DNA from: Streptomyces sp. AP-93
Lineage (GTDB): Bacteria > Actinomycetota > Actinomycetes > Streptomycetales > Streptomycetaceae
Reading direction: 5' to 3'
Assembly (NCBI RefSeq): GCF_022808175.1
Contig: NZ_JALGBX010000012.1
Coordinates: forward strand, 62,001 to 126,000
Length of the DNA: 64,000 bases
In this document: positions 11,501 to 19,597 of the stretch, in pieces
Numbering within the stretch: the stretch's first letter is position 1
Layout of the letters: the number at the start of each line of letters is the position of its first letter
Made by a program: the position numbers and the translations under genes
Notes under the pieces: generated by a model
What the model was told of the DNA's origin: nothing
What the model saw: the letters and a program-made list of their open reading frames with translations, nothing else
Databases searched by the model: none

Positions 11501-14500
11501 AGGCCGTCCTGGCCGAACACCCGGACCTGTCCGGCGCGTTCGTCGCCGTCCATGACGCGGGCGACGGCGACAGGCAGCTCGTGGCCTACCACGTGCCCCG
11601 GACGGGAGCCCAGGCTCCGGCCGCGGCCGACCTGGCCGGGTACTGCGCCCTGACCCTGCCCGACTACATGGTCCCCGCCTCCTTCATCGCCCTGGAGGCC
11701 CTGCCCCTGAACGCCAACGGCAAGGTCGACCGCAAGGCCCTGCCCGCCCCCGACCGCGACACCGGCGAGGACGCCGACGGGTACGTCGCCCCGCGCACCG
11801 TCACCGAGCAGCGGGTCGCCGAGGTCTGGCAGCAGGTCCTCGGCCTGGACCGGGTCGGCGTCGAAGACGGGTTCTTCGAGCTCGGCGGCCACTCCATCCG
11901 GGCCGTGGCCCTGGTCGGCGCGCTGCGCCAGGCCGGCTTCGACGTGGGCGTGCGCGATGTGTTCGAACACCGCACGGTGGCCGAGCTCAGCGAGTTCCTG
12001 ACCGGGCGCCCCGCCCGGACCGAGGTGGACGTGCCCGTCGAGCCCTTCGCGATGGTCGGGGCCGCCGACCGGGCGGGCCTGCCGGCCGACGCCGTCGACG
12101 CGTACCCGCTCACCCAGGTGCAGCTCGGCATGGTGCTGGAGATGCTCGCGGACCGCGAGGCCCACGCCTACCACAACGTCGCCTCGTTCCGGATCAAGGA
12201 CGACACCCCCTTCTCCGCGGACGCCCTGCGGGCCGCCGCGGCCGAGGTCGCCGCGCGCCACGAGATGCTGCGCACCTCCTTCCACCTGGACGCCTGGTCC
12301 GAGCCGCTCCAGGTCGTGCACGCCACGGCGGAGATCCCCGTCGCCGTCACCGACCTGCGCGGCCTGCCGGAGGAGGACCGGCGCCGGGCCGTCGAGGAGT
12401 TCATCGCCGCCGAACGCGCCGACCTGTTCGACCTCGAACGGGCACCGCTGCTGAGGATGACGGCACACATCGAGGACGACGAAGCCTGGCGGCTCGGCCT
12501 CACCGTCTGCCACGCGATCACCGAGGGGTGGTCGCACCGGGCCCTGCTCATGGAACTCCTGGAGGAGTACCGGCGCGTCCGCGACGGCCTGGACCGGGTC
12601 CGGCCGCCGCGCCCCGCGGTGCGCTACGCGGACTTCGTGGCCGCCGAGCAGGAATCCCTCACGGGCGGCCCCGACCGCGACCACTGGCGGGCCGTCGTCG
12701 GCGCCAACGCGCGCTTCTCGCTCCCCGCCGCCTGGGCCGGGGACCTGTCCGCGCCGCGCCGCAAGTACCGCGTCGCCGTACCGCTGCGCGACCTGGAGAC
12801 GGGACTGCGGGGACTGGCCACCCGGGCCCGCGTCTCCCTCAAGAGCGTGCTGCTCGCCGCCCACCTGAAGGTGCTGAGCACCCTCACCGAGGAGCGGTCC
12901 TTCCACAGCGGTCTGGTGTTCAGCGCCCGTCCCGAGGCGCCGGGAGCCGACCAGGTCTACGGCATGTACCTCAACACCCTCCCGTTCGTGTTCGAGCGCA
13001 CCGCCCGCACCTGGGAGGAGCTCGTCCAGCAGGTCTTCGGCCGCGAGGCCGGGATCTGGGAGCACCGGCGCTTCCCGATGCCGGAGATCCAGCGAGAGGC
13101 GGGCACCGACCGGCTGCTGGACGTCCGGTTCAGCTACCAGGACTTCGACCACGTCGACACCGACCGGGTCGACGTCGGCGACAGCTCCGGCGAAGGCGCC
13201 ACCGAGTTCGGCCTGGCCGTGTCGGCGGTCGCCGGCTACCTGCTGATGACCACGCACACCCACGCCCTCGCCCCCGAGGCCGCCGACCGGCTGACCGCCC
13301 TGTACGCGGCGGTGCTCACGGCCATGGCGGCCGACCCGGCGGGTGACGCGCAGGCCTCGTACCTGCCGCAGGAGGAGCGCCACCGCCAGCTCGTGGAATG
13401 GAACGACCACGGCCACGAGGCGCAGACCCGCTCGGTGCTGGAGCTTTTCGAAGCCCAGGCGGCGAAGACCCCGGACGCCGTAGCGGTCGCTTTCGGCGGC
13501 GAGAGCGTCACCTACGCCGGGCTCGACGCCCGCGCCAACCGGTACGCGCACCACCTGCGTTCGCTGGGCGTGGACGCGGAGTCGCGGGTGGGTGTGCTGC
13601 TGGACCGCGGTCCGGAGCTGATCGCCTCCCTGCTCGGCGTGTGGAAGGCCGGCGGCGGGTACGTGCCGATCGACCCCTCCTACCCGGCGGACCGCATCGC
13701 CTCGATGCTCGACAGCGCCGGCGCGCACACCGCCCTGACGCAGGACCGGTACGCGGAGCGGTTCACCGGCGCCGGGCTGGTGCTCGTCGACGGCGAGGGC
13801 GACCGCGCCTCGGTCGCGGCGCGGCCGGCGACGGCTCCCGAGCGGCGGGCCGGTGAGCTGGACGGCCTGGCGTACGTCATCTTCACCTCGGGTTCCACGG
13901 GCCGGCCCAAGGGCGTGGAGGTCACGCACCGCGGCCTGGTCAACCACGTCGCCTGGGCCGCCCGGGAGCTGGCATCGCAGGGCACGGGCGGCGCGCCGCT
14001 CTTCTCCTCGGTCGCCTTCGACCTGGTCGTCCCGAACCTCTGGGCCCCCCTGGTCACCGGACAGCGCGTGCACACCGTCGCCCAGGACACCCCCGCGGGC
14101 GAACTCGGCACCGAACTGCTCGCCGGAGCCCCGTACAGCTTCATCAAGCTCACCCCCGGCCACCTCGACGTGCTCGCCGAGCAGCTCACCACGGAGCAGG
14201 CGGACGCCCTGGCAGGTGTGATCGTCGTCGCCGGCGAGGCGCTCCCGGGCACCACCGCGAACCGCTCCCTGGACGTACTGGGCCCCGGCCGCCTGATCAA
14301 CGAGTACGGCCCCACCGAGGCCTCCGTCGGCACCTGCATCTACCCGGTGACCGAGGAGACCTCCCTCGACGTGGTCCCGATCGGCAGCCCCCTGCCGAAC
14401 ATGACGATGTACGTCCTGGACGCGCTGCTCCAGCCCGTCCCGGTCGGCGTCGTCGGTGAGCTGTACGTCGGCGGGACGGGCGTGGCCCGCGGCTACGCGG

Positions 14501-16533
14501 GCCGCCCGGACCTGACGGCCGAGCGCTTCCTGCCCGACCCCTACGGTCCGGCCGGTGCCCGCTTCTACCGGACCGGCGACCTGGTCCGCCAACTCCCGGA
14601 CGGGAACGTGGAGTTCCTCGGCCGGATCGACGACCAGGTCAAGATCCGCGGCTACCGCATCGAACTGGGCGAGGTCCAGGCCGTCCTGGCCGGCCACCCG
14701 GCCGTCCGCGACGCCGTCGTCACGGTCCACGAACCGGCCCCCGGCGACAAGCGCCTGGTCGCCTACGCCGTACCCGCTCCCGGCGGGGAACTGCCCGGCG
14801 CGGCCGAGCTGGCCGCGTACTGCGCCCTGCGGCTGCCGGACTACATGGTCCCGTCCGCCGTCATCGGCCTGGACGCGATCCCGCTCAACGCCAACGGCAA
14901 GGTCGACCGCCGGGCCCTGCCCGCCCCCGACCGCTCGGCGCTGCGCTCCGAGGACGCCTTCGTGCCGCCCCGCACCGAAACCGAGAAGGTGCTCGCGGGG
15001 ATCTGGTCCCAGGTGCTGGGAGTCGAGCAGATCGGCGTCCACGACCGGTTCTTCGACCTGGGCGGCCACTCGCTGCTCATGATCAAGGTCCTGGCCGCGG
15101 CCCGGCAGGCCGGGCTGGCCGTCTCCGTCTGGCGCATGTACCAGCACGACACCCTCATCGGCCTCGCCGCGGCGGTGGACGAGGACGCGGCCGAGGCAGC
15201 GGCGGCGGCAGCCGAACCCGCGCCGCCGGTCCCCGCACCGGCGGTGGAGCCGGCACCCGCCGCCGGCGCGACCGTGGAGGTCTCCGCGGAACTGCTGGCG
15301 AGCCTGCTGGAGCAGGCCGCGGGCGGCGACCGGACCCGGCTGGCACAGGGACCGCTCGCCGAACTGGCGGCGCTCGTCGGCCCGGCGGCCCCCCAGGCCC
15401 CGGCGACCGGGCTGCCCCTGCGGGAGATCGAGGAGGTCATGGCGGAGCACCACGTCCCCGGCGTCTGCGTGGCCCTGCTGCAGGACGGCGAGGTCGCCGA
15501 GGTCCACGGCCTCGGCGTCCTGGCCGCCGGATCCGGGGAACCGGTCACCGCCCGGACCCTGTTCCAGGTCGGCTCGATCAGCAAGCACGTCACCGCGGTC
15601 GCCGTACTGCGGCTGGTCGCCGAGGGACGGATCGACCTCGACGAGGACATCGACCGCTACCTCACCAGCTGGCACCTGGCCGACGACGCACAGGCTCCGG
15701 GAACCGTCACCGTACGGCAGCTGCTCGGCCACCGCGCCGGGCTCGCCCGGCACCGCAGCGTCGGCTTCAAGCCCGGCGAGCAGCTCCCGACCCTCCTCGA
15801 CCTGCTGGAGGGGCGGCCGCCGGTCGCCACCCCCCGGGTGCGCAGGGACCTGGTGCCGGACGCCGAGTTCCGCAAGAGCAGCACCCACTACTGGGTCCTC
15901 CAGCAGCTCCTGGAGGACGTCACCGGCGAGGACTTCGAGACGCTGACGCGCCGCCTGGTCCTGGACCCGCTCTCCATGGGCGACAGCAGCTTCGCCGCCA
16001 CCTTCCCGCTCACCGCCCAACTGCCCGTCGCCCACGGGCACGACGCCCGGGGCAACGAGCTCGCCGGCGGCTGGCGGGACCGGGCCCACCTGGCAGCCGC
16101 AGGCCTGTGGACCACCGCCGCCGACATCGGCCGGCTGACGGTGGCCGTACGCCGGTCCCTGCTCGGCGAGGCCGGGGCGCTGCTGCCCCGCGAGATCGCC
16201 GAGGAGCTCATGGCGGGGGAGCCCGGAACCTTCTACGGGCTCGGCACCATCGTCGACGACACCGGCGGCGACCAGGAGTTCGGCCACGGCGGAGAGCCCG
16301 CGGGCTACTGGAACATGGCGATCAGCCGGCTGCACGGCGGTACCGGATTCGTCGCGCTCACCAACGCCGACTCCGGCAAGGACGTCGTGAAGTACCTGAC
16401 GGCCTTCCTCGGCCGCCAGGACACCACCTTCGGGCACGGCCGCCTCGCCACCGCCTGGGGCACCGCGGCCGGCGGGGACACCACCGCCCCGGCCGTCCTC
16501 GCCCCCGTCGTCACCGACGAGGAGCGCTCATGA
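5524..16533 (+). CDS. Three-module NRPS with C-terminal PBP/beta-lactamase-type release domain
   Basis: A 3669-residue synthetase, C-A-T-C-A-T-C-A-T plus a terminal serine-hydrolase domain. C1 begins near 48 (HHIACDA near 184), A1 510-1000, T1 serine near 1062; C2 near 1132 with CHAILDG near 1268, A2 1579-2070, T2 near 2123; C3 near 2193 with CHAITEG near 2329, A3 2639-3130, T3 near 3182. After an Ala/Pro-rich linker (about 3220-3290) comes a class C beta-lactamase/PBP-like domain with S-I-S-K near 3351 and H-G-G-E near 3588. A1 pocket D-V-W-N-V-A-M-V-H-K looks Thr/Ser-like; A2 and A3 look Asn-like. No ordinary TE is present, so the PBP-like domain probably releases or cyclises the product, as the trans-acting SurE-type enzymes do. 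Substrates and ring formation are inferred. Confidence 0.93.
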   Translation: MSTGEIARTAPGADTDELREELLRRRLLGRRGVRKATGIPTADRLGPLPLSYGQQQMWFLSRLDPGSTEYLVPLVVRLRGLLDTDALGRAWQALVDRHEILRTRYTLDGEDPVQVIDAPQPYPLTVDQLPGQDGQDGRDATETRVRALVEEGLRAPFDLARDWPVRARLIRLADDEHVLSVVFHHIACDAWSVGVFSQELSDLYGSFLSGREADLPAPLPAQYADYAAWQRSELTGEVIDRHLGYWTQQLDGLTPLELPTDRPRPALRDGSGDAVPFTVPAELATRIRDLAHRHDATLYMVFLAAYQSLLARWTGREDIAVGTVVSGRGRPELQQLIGYGINSLVMRGRWDGDRGFADLLAGTRSTVLDAYDHQDLAFARLVEELQPERDLSRTPLFQVSFTLHGERSSGFDLPDVLVTPYEGSGRVAKFDLDLQLRESADGTLGGHFEYATALFDRSTIERMAGHLLRLLDAVTADPAAPVRSLPILAAEEVAVLAGGPETDEPVTRRVHEAFEEQVARTPDAVAVVFEDDALTYRELNARANRIAHVLRAKGIGPESLVGICLERGTELMPALLGVLKSGAAYLPLDPANPADRLAYIASDAAAPVVVTTSAQAPVLDGRYDGELLLLDRDAALIDAHPDTDPAVPGSPDNLIYTIYTSGSTGRPKGVALTHANVLRLLTSAQRHYGFDERDVWPLFHSYAFDVSVWEMWGALLNGGRLIVVPFAVTRSPQEFLDLLVEQRVTVLNQTPSAFRSLVSAAAEGDPRVDRLAVRAVVFAGEKLEVAELRPWVERRGLDRTALLNMYGITETTVHTTFHRLTHADLAATSGNPIGHPLSDLTVHLLDAHGQLVPIGVPGEIHVGGPGVARGYLGRPDLTAERFVPDPYGPAGARLYRSGDLARRLSDGSLEFLGRIDDQVKIRGFRIELGEIETALAAHPALRDAVVVVREDTPGDRTLAAYYVARDAASGAAPGELRAHVAATLPEYMVPSSFTALDSIPLTTNGKLDKRALPAPDQGAVGSAAAFVAPRTVVEERIAAVWADVLGLDQVGVDDGFFELGGHSIRAVKLVGRLRTEGYDLAVRDVFEYRTVARLAELVTGRPAPEDVDRTVEPFALLSEADRARLPEGLADAYPLSQVQLGMIVEMLTDDGRHPYHNVTSFRIRDEVPFSLDALREAARVVVARHDVLRTCADLTTYSVPLQLVREDAVMPVGARELTGLTEDELHASLRAFGDQERAELFDLAEPPLLRLFAHVVDDGSWWITNTECHAILDGWSHHSFLMEVLGEYRRVRDGDEPSEQPRPAVRFADFIAAELDALDSEETRGYWQGIVSDHARFAVPDAWVTDSGETAGSPYRVAVPFHDLEDRLRSLATKAGASLKSVLHTAHLKTLSMLTEEESFFAGLVCNARPEALGSDRVYGMHLNTLPFAYDRTARTWQELVGQVFAREIELWPHRTFPMPVIQRDFGDGQRLIDVRFSYHDFDQVDRDQVDYLASIDDSPTEFPLGISARIGHLVLTASPRALSPAGADRHAALLRLVLEAMAADPAGDAQASYLPQEERHRQLVEWNDTEYPAQTASVLELFEAQVVAAPGATAVLHEGESLSYAELDVRANRIAHHLRALGVDAESRVGVLLDRGPELIASLLGVWKAGGAYVPIDPSYPADRIASMLDSAGAHAALTQDRYAERFAGVEPVRVDGDAARTLLAGHPATAPERRTGDPDGLAYVIFTSGSTGRPKGVEVTHGGLVNHVAWAARELAAQGTGGAPLFSSVAFDLVVPNLWAPLVTGQAVHTVAQDTDMADLGAHLVAGGPYSFVKLTPGHLDVLAQQLTAQEASDLAPVWVVAGEAFTRTTLERWRALAPDARLINEYGPTEASVGTCVFPVPETAAFEVMPIGLPLPNMTMHVLDALLQPVPVGVVGELYVGGTGVARGYAGRPDLTAERFLPDPYGPAGSRFYRTGDLVRRAADGNVEFLGRVDDQVKIRGYRIELGEVQAVLAEHPDLSGAFVAVHDAGDGDRQLVAYHVPRTGAQAPAAADLAGYCALTLPDYMVPASFIALEALPLNANGKVDRKALPAPDRDTGEDADGYVAPRTVTEQRVAEVWQQVLGLDRVGVEDGFFELGGHSIRAVALVGALRQAGFDVGVRDVFEHRTVAELSEFLTGRPARTEVDVPVEPFAMVGAADRAGLPADAVDAYPLTQVQLGMVLEMLADREAHAYHNVASFRIKDDTPFSADALRAAAAEVAARHEMLRTSFHLDAWSEPLQVVHATAEIPVAVTDLRGLPEEDRRRAVEEFIAAERADLFDLERAPLLRMTAHIEDDEAWRLGLTVCHAITEGWSHRALLMELLEEYRRVRDGLDRVRPPRPAVRYADFVAAEQESLTGGPDRDHWRAVVGANARFSLPAAWAGDLSAPRRKYRVAVPLRDLETGLRGLATRARVSLKSVLLAAHLKVLSTLTEERSFHSGLVFSARPEAPGADQVYGMYLNTLPFVFERTARTWEELVQQVFGREAGIWEHRRFPMPEIQREAGTDRLLDVRFSYQDFDHVDTDRVDVGDSSGEGATEFGLAVSAVAGYLLMTTHTHALAPEAADRLTALYAAVLTAMAADPAGDAQASYLPQEERHRQLVEWNDHGHEAQTRSVLELFEAQAAKTPDAVAVAFGGESVTYAGLDARANRYAHHLRSLGVDAESRVGVLLDRGPELIASLLGVWKAGGGYVPIDPSYPADRIASMLDSAGAHTALTQDRYAERFTGAGLVLVDGEGDRASVAARPATAPERRAGELDGLAYVIFTSGSTGRPKGVEVTHRGLVNHVAWAARELASQGTGGAPLFSSVAFDLVVPNLWAPLVTGQRVHTVAQDTPAGELGTELLAGAPYSFIKLTPGHLDVLAEQLTTEQADALAGVIVVAGEALPGTTANRSLDVLGPGRLINEYGPTEASVGTCIYPVTEETSLDVVPIGSPLPNMTMYVLDALLQPVPVGVVGELYVGGTGVARGYAGRPDLTAERFLPDPYGPAGARFYRTGDLVRQLPDGNVEFLGRIDDQVKIRGYRIELGEVQAVLAGHPAVRDAVVTVHEPAPGDKRLVAYAVPAPGGELPGAAELAAYCALRLPDYMVPSAVIGLDAIPLNANGKVDRRALPAPDRSALRSEDAFVPPRTETEKVLAGIWSQVLGVEQIGVHDRFFDLGGHSLLMIKVLAAARQAGLAVSVWRMYQHDTLIGLAAAVDEDAAEAAAAAAEPAPPVPAPAVEPAPAAGATVEVSAELLASLLEQAAGGDRTRLAQGPLAELAALVGPAAPQAPATGLPLREIEEVMAEHHVPGVCVALLQDGEVAEVHGLGVLAAGSGEPVTARTLFQVGSISKHVTAVAVLRLVAEGRIDLDEDIDRYLTSWHLADDAQAPGTVTVRQLLGHRAGLARHRSVGFKPGEQLPTLLDLLEGRPPVATPRVRRDLVPDAEFRKSSTHYWVLQQLLEDVTGEDFETLTRRLVLDPLSMGDSSFAATFPLTAQLPVAHGHDARGNELAGGWRDRAHLAAAGLWTTAADIGRLTVAVRRSLLGEAGALLPREIAEELMAGEPGTFYGLGTIVDDTGGDQEFGHGGEPAGYWNMAISRLHGGTGFVALTNADSGKDVVKYLTAFLGRQDTTFGHGRLATAWGTAAGGDTTAPAVLAPVVTDEERS

Positions 16534-16616
16534 CCCTCGTGTGGCTCGACGACCACATCGATCCGCCCCACCCGGCCCAGCCGTCCCGCCCGCCCGCGCC
16601 GACCGAGGAGAACGCC

Positions 16617-17573
16617 GTGACCACCACCGTCCGCCACCTGATCTCCATCAACGACCTCGGCGACGAGGACCTGCGCGCCGTCGTGGAGCGCGGCGCCCAG
16701 TTCTCCTCGGGCGCGGCACGCGGGGCCCGCCCGCTCGACGGGGACGTCGTCGGCGTCTACTTCAGCAAGACCTCCACCCGTACCCGTACCGCCTTCTCCA
16801 GCGGGGCGCTGCGGCTCGGCGGCCAGATCGTCTCGTACGGGCCCGACGACCTCCAGCTCAACACGGGGGAGACCAGCGAGGACACCGGCAAGGTCATGTC
16901 CAGGATGCTGGACGTACTGGTGGCCCGTACCGCGGGCGACCCGGCCGAGATGCGGGCCTGGGCCCTCCAGGACCGCATGGCCGTCGTCAACGCCATGAGC
17001 GCCGACGAGCACCCCACCCAGGCGCTCACCGACCTCACCACCCTGCTGCGGCACTTCGGGCGGATCGCGGGCCTGCGGATCCTGTACGTCGGCGAGGGCA
17101 ACAACACGGCCTCCGCCCTCGCCCTGGCCCTCACCCGCTTCCCGGGCGTCGAGTTCGAACTGCGCACGCCGCCCGGCTACGGGCTGGCCGAGCCGTTCGT
17201 CCGGCAGGCGGCCGAACAGGCCGCCCGCCACGGCGCCGTCTTCCGCGAGCGCCACGACATGGACGAGCTGCCCGGCGCACTGGACGTCGTCTACACCACG
17301 CGCTGGCAAACCACCGGATCCAGCAAGCCGGACGCGAACTGGCGGGAGATCTTCGCCCCGTTCCAGGTCACGTCCGCGCTGTGGGAGACCAGCCCCAAGG
17401 CCGCCTTCATGCACGACCTGCCCGCCCACCGCGGCGACGAGGTCACCGCCGAGGTGCTCGACGGGCCGGCGAGCATTGCCTTCGAGCAGGCCGAGAACAA
17501 GATGCACAGCGCCATGGCGGTCCTGGAGTGGGTCCGCGGCGGGACGCCCCCGGAGGCGGGGCGGACCCTGTGA
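16617..17573 (+). CDS. Ornithine/aspartate carbamoyltransferase-family enzyme
   Basis: A 318-residue member of the carbamoyltransferase family, transferring carbamoyl phosphate to an amine. The carbamoyl-phosphate motif S-T-R-T-R-T is present near residue 60, H-P-T-Q near 135, and an H-D-L-P near the C-terminus where ornithine transcarbamylases have H-C-L-P. Primary OTC would be encoded with arginine genes; its place inside the NRPS operon suggests it makes a ureido amino acid (citrulline, or 2-amino-3-ureidopropionate as VioL-type enzymes do). The start chosen is GTG 16617 behind GAGGAG. An ATG at 16530 overlaps the NRPS stop (ATGA) and would add a 29-residue proline-rich extension; both are possible. 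Its stop overlaps the next GTG. Confidence 0.85.
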   Translation: MTTTVRHLISINDLGDEDLRAVVERGAQFSSGAARGARPLDGDVVGVYFSKTSTRTRTAFSSGALRLGGQIVSYGPDDLQLNTGETSEDTGKVMSRMLDVLVARTAGDPAEMRAWALQDRMAVVNAMSADEHPTQALTDLTTLLRHFGRIAGLRILYVGEGNNTASALALALTRFPGVEFELRTPPGYGLAEPFVRQAAEQAARHGAVFRERHDMDELPGALDVVYTTRWQTTGSSKPDANWREIFAPFQVTSALWETSPKAAFMHDLPAHRGDEVTAEVLDGPASIAFEQAENKMHSAMAVLEWVRGGTPPEAGRTL

Positions 17574-18802
17574 GCACCGTCAACGCGGCGCCCCCCGAGG
17601 CGCCGCCACCGCTGCGCACCAACCGGGACTTCCTGCTGCTGTGGTCCGGCGCCGCGGTGTCCTTCCTCGGAACCCGGGTCAGCGGCGTCGCCTACCCCCT
17701 GCTGGTGCTGTGGCACACCGGTTCGCCGATGGCCATGGCGGCGGTGTCCTTCGCGGCGCTGCTCCCGCTGCTCCTCGTGCAGCTCCCGGCGGGAGCACTC
17801 GTGGACCGCTGGGACCGCCGCCGGGTGATGCTGGCCTGCGAGGCCGGCCGTCTGCTCGCCCTGGCGAGCGTGGTGGCGGCGCTGGCGGCGGACCGGTTCT
17901 CGGTGGCGCACCTGACCGCGGTGGCGTTCACCGAGGCGACCTTCACCGTGTTCTACCGGCTCGCCGAACGCGGCGCCGTACGCAACGTCGTCCACCCCGC
18001 CCACCTCGCCACCGCGCTGTCCCGCAACGAGGCGCGCGGCCGGGCCGCCGGAATGCTCGGGCAGCCCGGCGGCATCCTCCTCCAGTCCCTGACGCGATGG
18101 GCGCCGTTCCTGTTCTCCGCCGTGGCCTACCTGGCCTCGCTGGTCACGCTGCTGCTGATCCGCACGCGGTTCCAGGAGGAGCGGACCAGAGCGCGCGGGA
18201 AGCTGCGCGGCGAGATAGCCGAGGGACTGCGCTGGCTGTGGAAGGAGCCGTTCCTGCGGGCGGCGCTCGGCTTCGTCGCGGGCAGCAACATCCTCTTCCA
18301 GGCACTGGGACTGGCCCTGGTGCTGCTGGTCAAGGAGGAGGGCCAGCCCAAGAGCGTGCTCGCCGTCATCGTCGCCATCGGCGGTGTCGGCGGGCTGGCC
18401 GGGGCGCTGTGGGGAGGCTGGTGGCAGCGCCGGTTCAGCCAGCGCGCCATCCTCGTCGGCGGCGCGGCACTGTGGGCGGTCCTCATCACCGCGATGTCCT
18501 TCGCCCGCGACCCGCTGCTGCTGGGCGCCCTGTTCGCCGGCACCGGCTGCGTCGGCGCGGTCTTCAACGTCGCCGCCGCCGTCTACCAGGTGCGCACCAC
18601 CCCGGACGCCTTCCAGGGCCGGGTGGCCGCCGCGGCCAACCTGATCGGCTCCGGCACCAACGCGCTGGGCGCCCTCGGCGGCGGCCTCCTGCTGACCGCG
18701 TGGGGCGCGTCCCGCACCACCTTGATCCTGGGCCTCGTGATGGCGGCCATGGCCGCTGTCGTCGCCGTCGCCCCCGCACTGAAGGGAGAGAAGCCCCTAT
18801 GA
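17570..18802 (+). CDS. MFS exporter (EntS-like)
   Basis: A 410-residue major facilitator superfamily permease with about twelve hydrophobic segments and the cytoplasmic loop G-A-L-V-D-R-W-D-R-R-R between segments 2 and 3. The overall pattern resembles the enterobactin exporter EntS/MFS_3 group. Starts at a GTG overlapping the carbamoyltransferase stop (GTGA). Placed in the middle of the NRPS operon, it most likely exports the peptide and may give self-protection. Substrate cannot be read from the sequence. Confidence 0.88.
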   Translation: MSTVNAAPPEAPPPLRTNRDFLLLWSGAAVSFLGTRVSGVAYPLLVLWHTGSPMAMAAVSFAALLPLLLVQLPAGALVDRWDRRRVMLACEAGRLLALASVVAALAADRFSVAHLTAVAFTEATFTVFYRLAERGAVRNVVHPAHLATALSRNEARGRAAGMLGQPGGILLQSLTRWAPFLFSAVAYLASLVTLLLIRTRFQEERTRARGKLRGEIAEGLRWLWKEPFLRAALGFVAGSNILFQALGLALVLLVKEEGQPKSVLAVIVAIGGVGGLAGALWGGWWQRRFSQRAILVGGAALWAVLITAMSFARDPLLLGALFAGTGCVGAVFNVAAAVYQVRTTPDAFQGRVAAAANLIGSGTNALGALGGGLLLTAWGASRTTLILGLVMAAMAAVVAVAPALKGEKPL

Positions 18803-19593
18803 GCCGACCGAGCATGCCCGGCCGACCGGGCCGACCGGGCCGACCGGCCGACGCGGCCGTCTGGTTCCGCCGCTACCAGCGTCCGGGCGGCCCGCCGGCC
18901 CGGCTGCGGCTGGTGTGCTTCCCGCACGCGGGCGGCACCGCGCAGCTCTACCACGGCTGGGCCGCGCTGCTGCCGGCCGGAGTCGAACTGCTCGCCGTCC
19001 GCTACCCCGGCCGCCAGGAACGGCTCGCCGAGCCCTGCTTCGAGGACATGGACGCCCTCGTGGACGCCGTCACCGGGGCCCTCGGAGACTTCCTGGACCA
19101 GCCGCTGGCACTGTTCGGACACAGCATGGGCGCGTCCGTCGCGTACGAGAGCACCCTGCGGCTCCAGGAGCGCTACGGCGTCCGGCCGATCCGGCTGATG
19201 GTCTCCGGGCGGTCCGCACCGCACCGCCCGAAGCCCTCCCGGCTGCACGAGCAGGACGACGAAACCCTGATCGCCGGTGTCCGACGGCTGGGCGACCTGG
19301 GATCCGAGGCCTACGACATCCCCGAGCTGCGCGAACTGCTGCTGCCCGCACTGCGCGCCGACTTCCGGCTCATCGAGGCCTACCGGCCGGCCCGGCCGGC
19401 GCCCGTGAGCTGCCCGGTCACCGCGTACGTGGGGGACGGCGACCCCGGCTGCGTACGCGATGACGTACTGGCCTGGTCGGACCTGACCCCGCCCGGCGCC
19501 TTCGACTTCCGTACCTATCCAGGCGACCACTTCTACCTCGCGCGACAGGAAGCCGCGCTGGTCGCCGACGTCATCAAAGACCTGGAGGCATGA
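18799..19593 (+). CDS. Type II thioesterase
   Basis: A 264-residue alpha/beta hydrolase of the external NRPS/PKS thioesterase family. It shows the F-P-H-A-G-G-T oxyanion region, the nucleophile motif G-H-S-M-G, and a late G-D-H-F-Y histidine. Such enzymes clear misprimed or stalled carrier domains. The N-terminus has a short P-G-R-P-G-R repeat. The ATG overlaps the exporter stop (ATGA). Confidence 0.92.
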   Translation: MSRPSMPGRPGRPGRPADAAVWFRRYQRPGGPPARLRLVCFPHAGGTAQLYHGWAALLPAGVELLAVRYPGRQERLAEPCFEDMDALVDAVTGALGDFLDQPLALFGHSMGASVAYESTLRLQERYGVRPIRLMVSGRSAPHRPKPSRLHEQDDETLIAGVRRLGDLGSEAYDIPELRELLLPALRADFRLIEAYRPARPAPVSCPVTAYVGDGDPGCVRDDVLAWSDLTPPGAFDFRTYPGDHFYLARQEAALVADVIKDLEA

Positions 19594-19597
19594 GCAC

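Noticed and set aside
10216..14935. Repeats considered as mobile element or assembly artefact
   Set aside because: The repeats coincide with A-domain borders and carry many scattered differences, as expected for duplicated NRPS modules.
5104..16437. A very long open frame (over 3700 codons) on the strand opposite the large NRPS
   Set aside because: It mirrors the third-position GC of the NRPS gene; the translation is low-complexity and without any domain.
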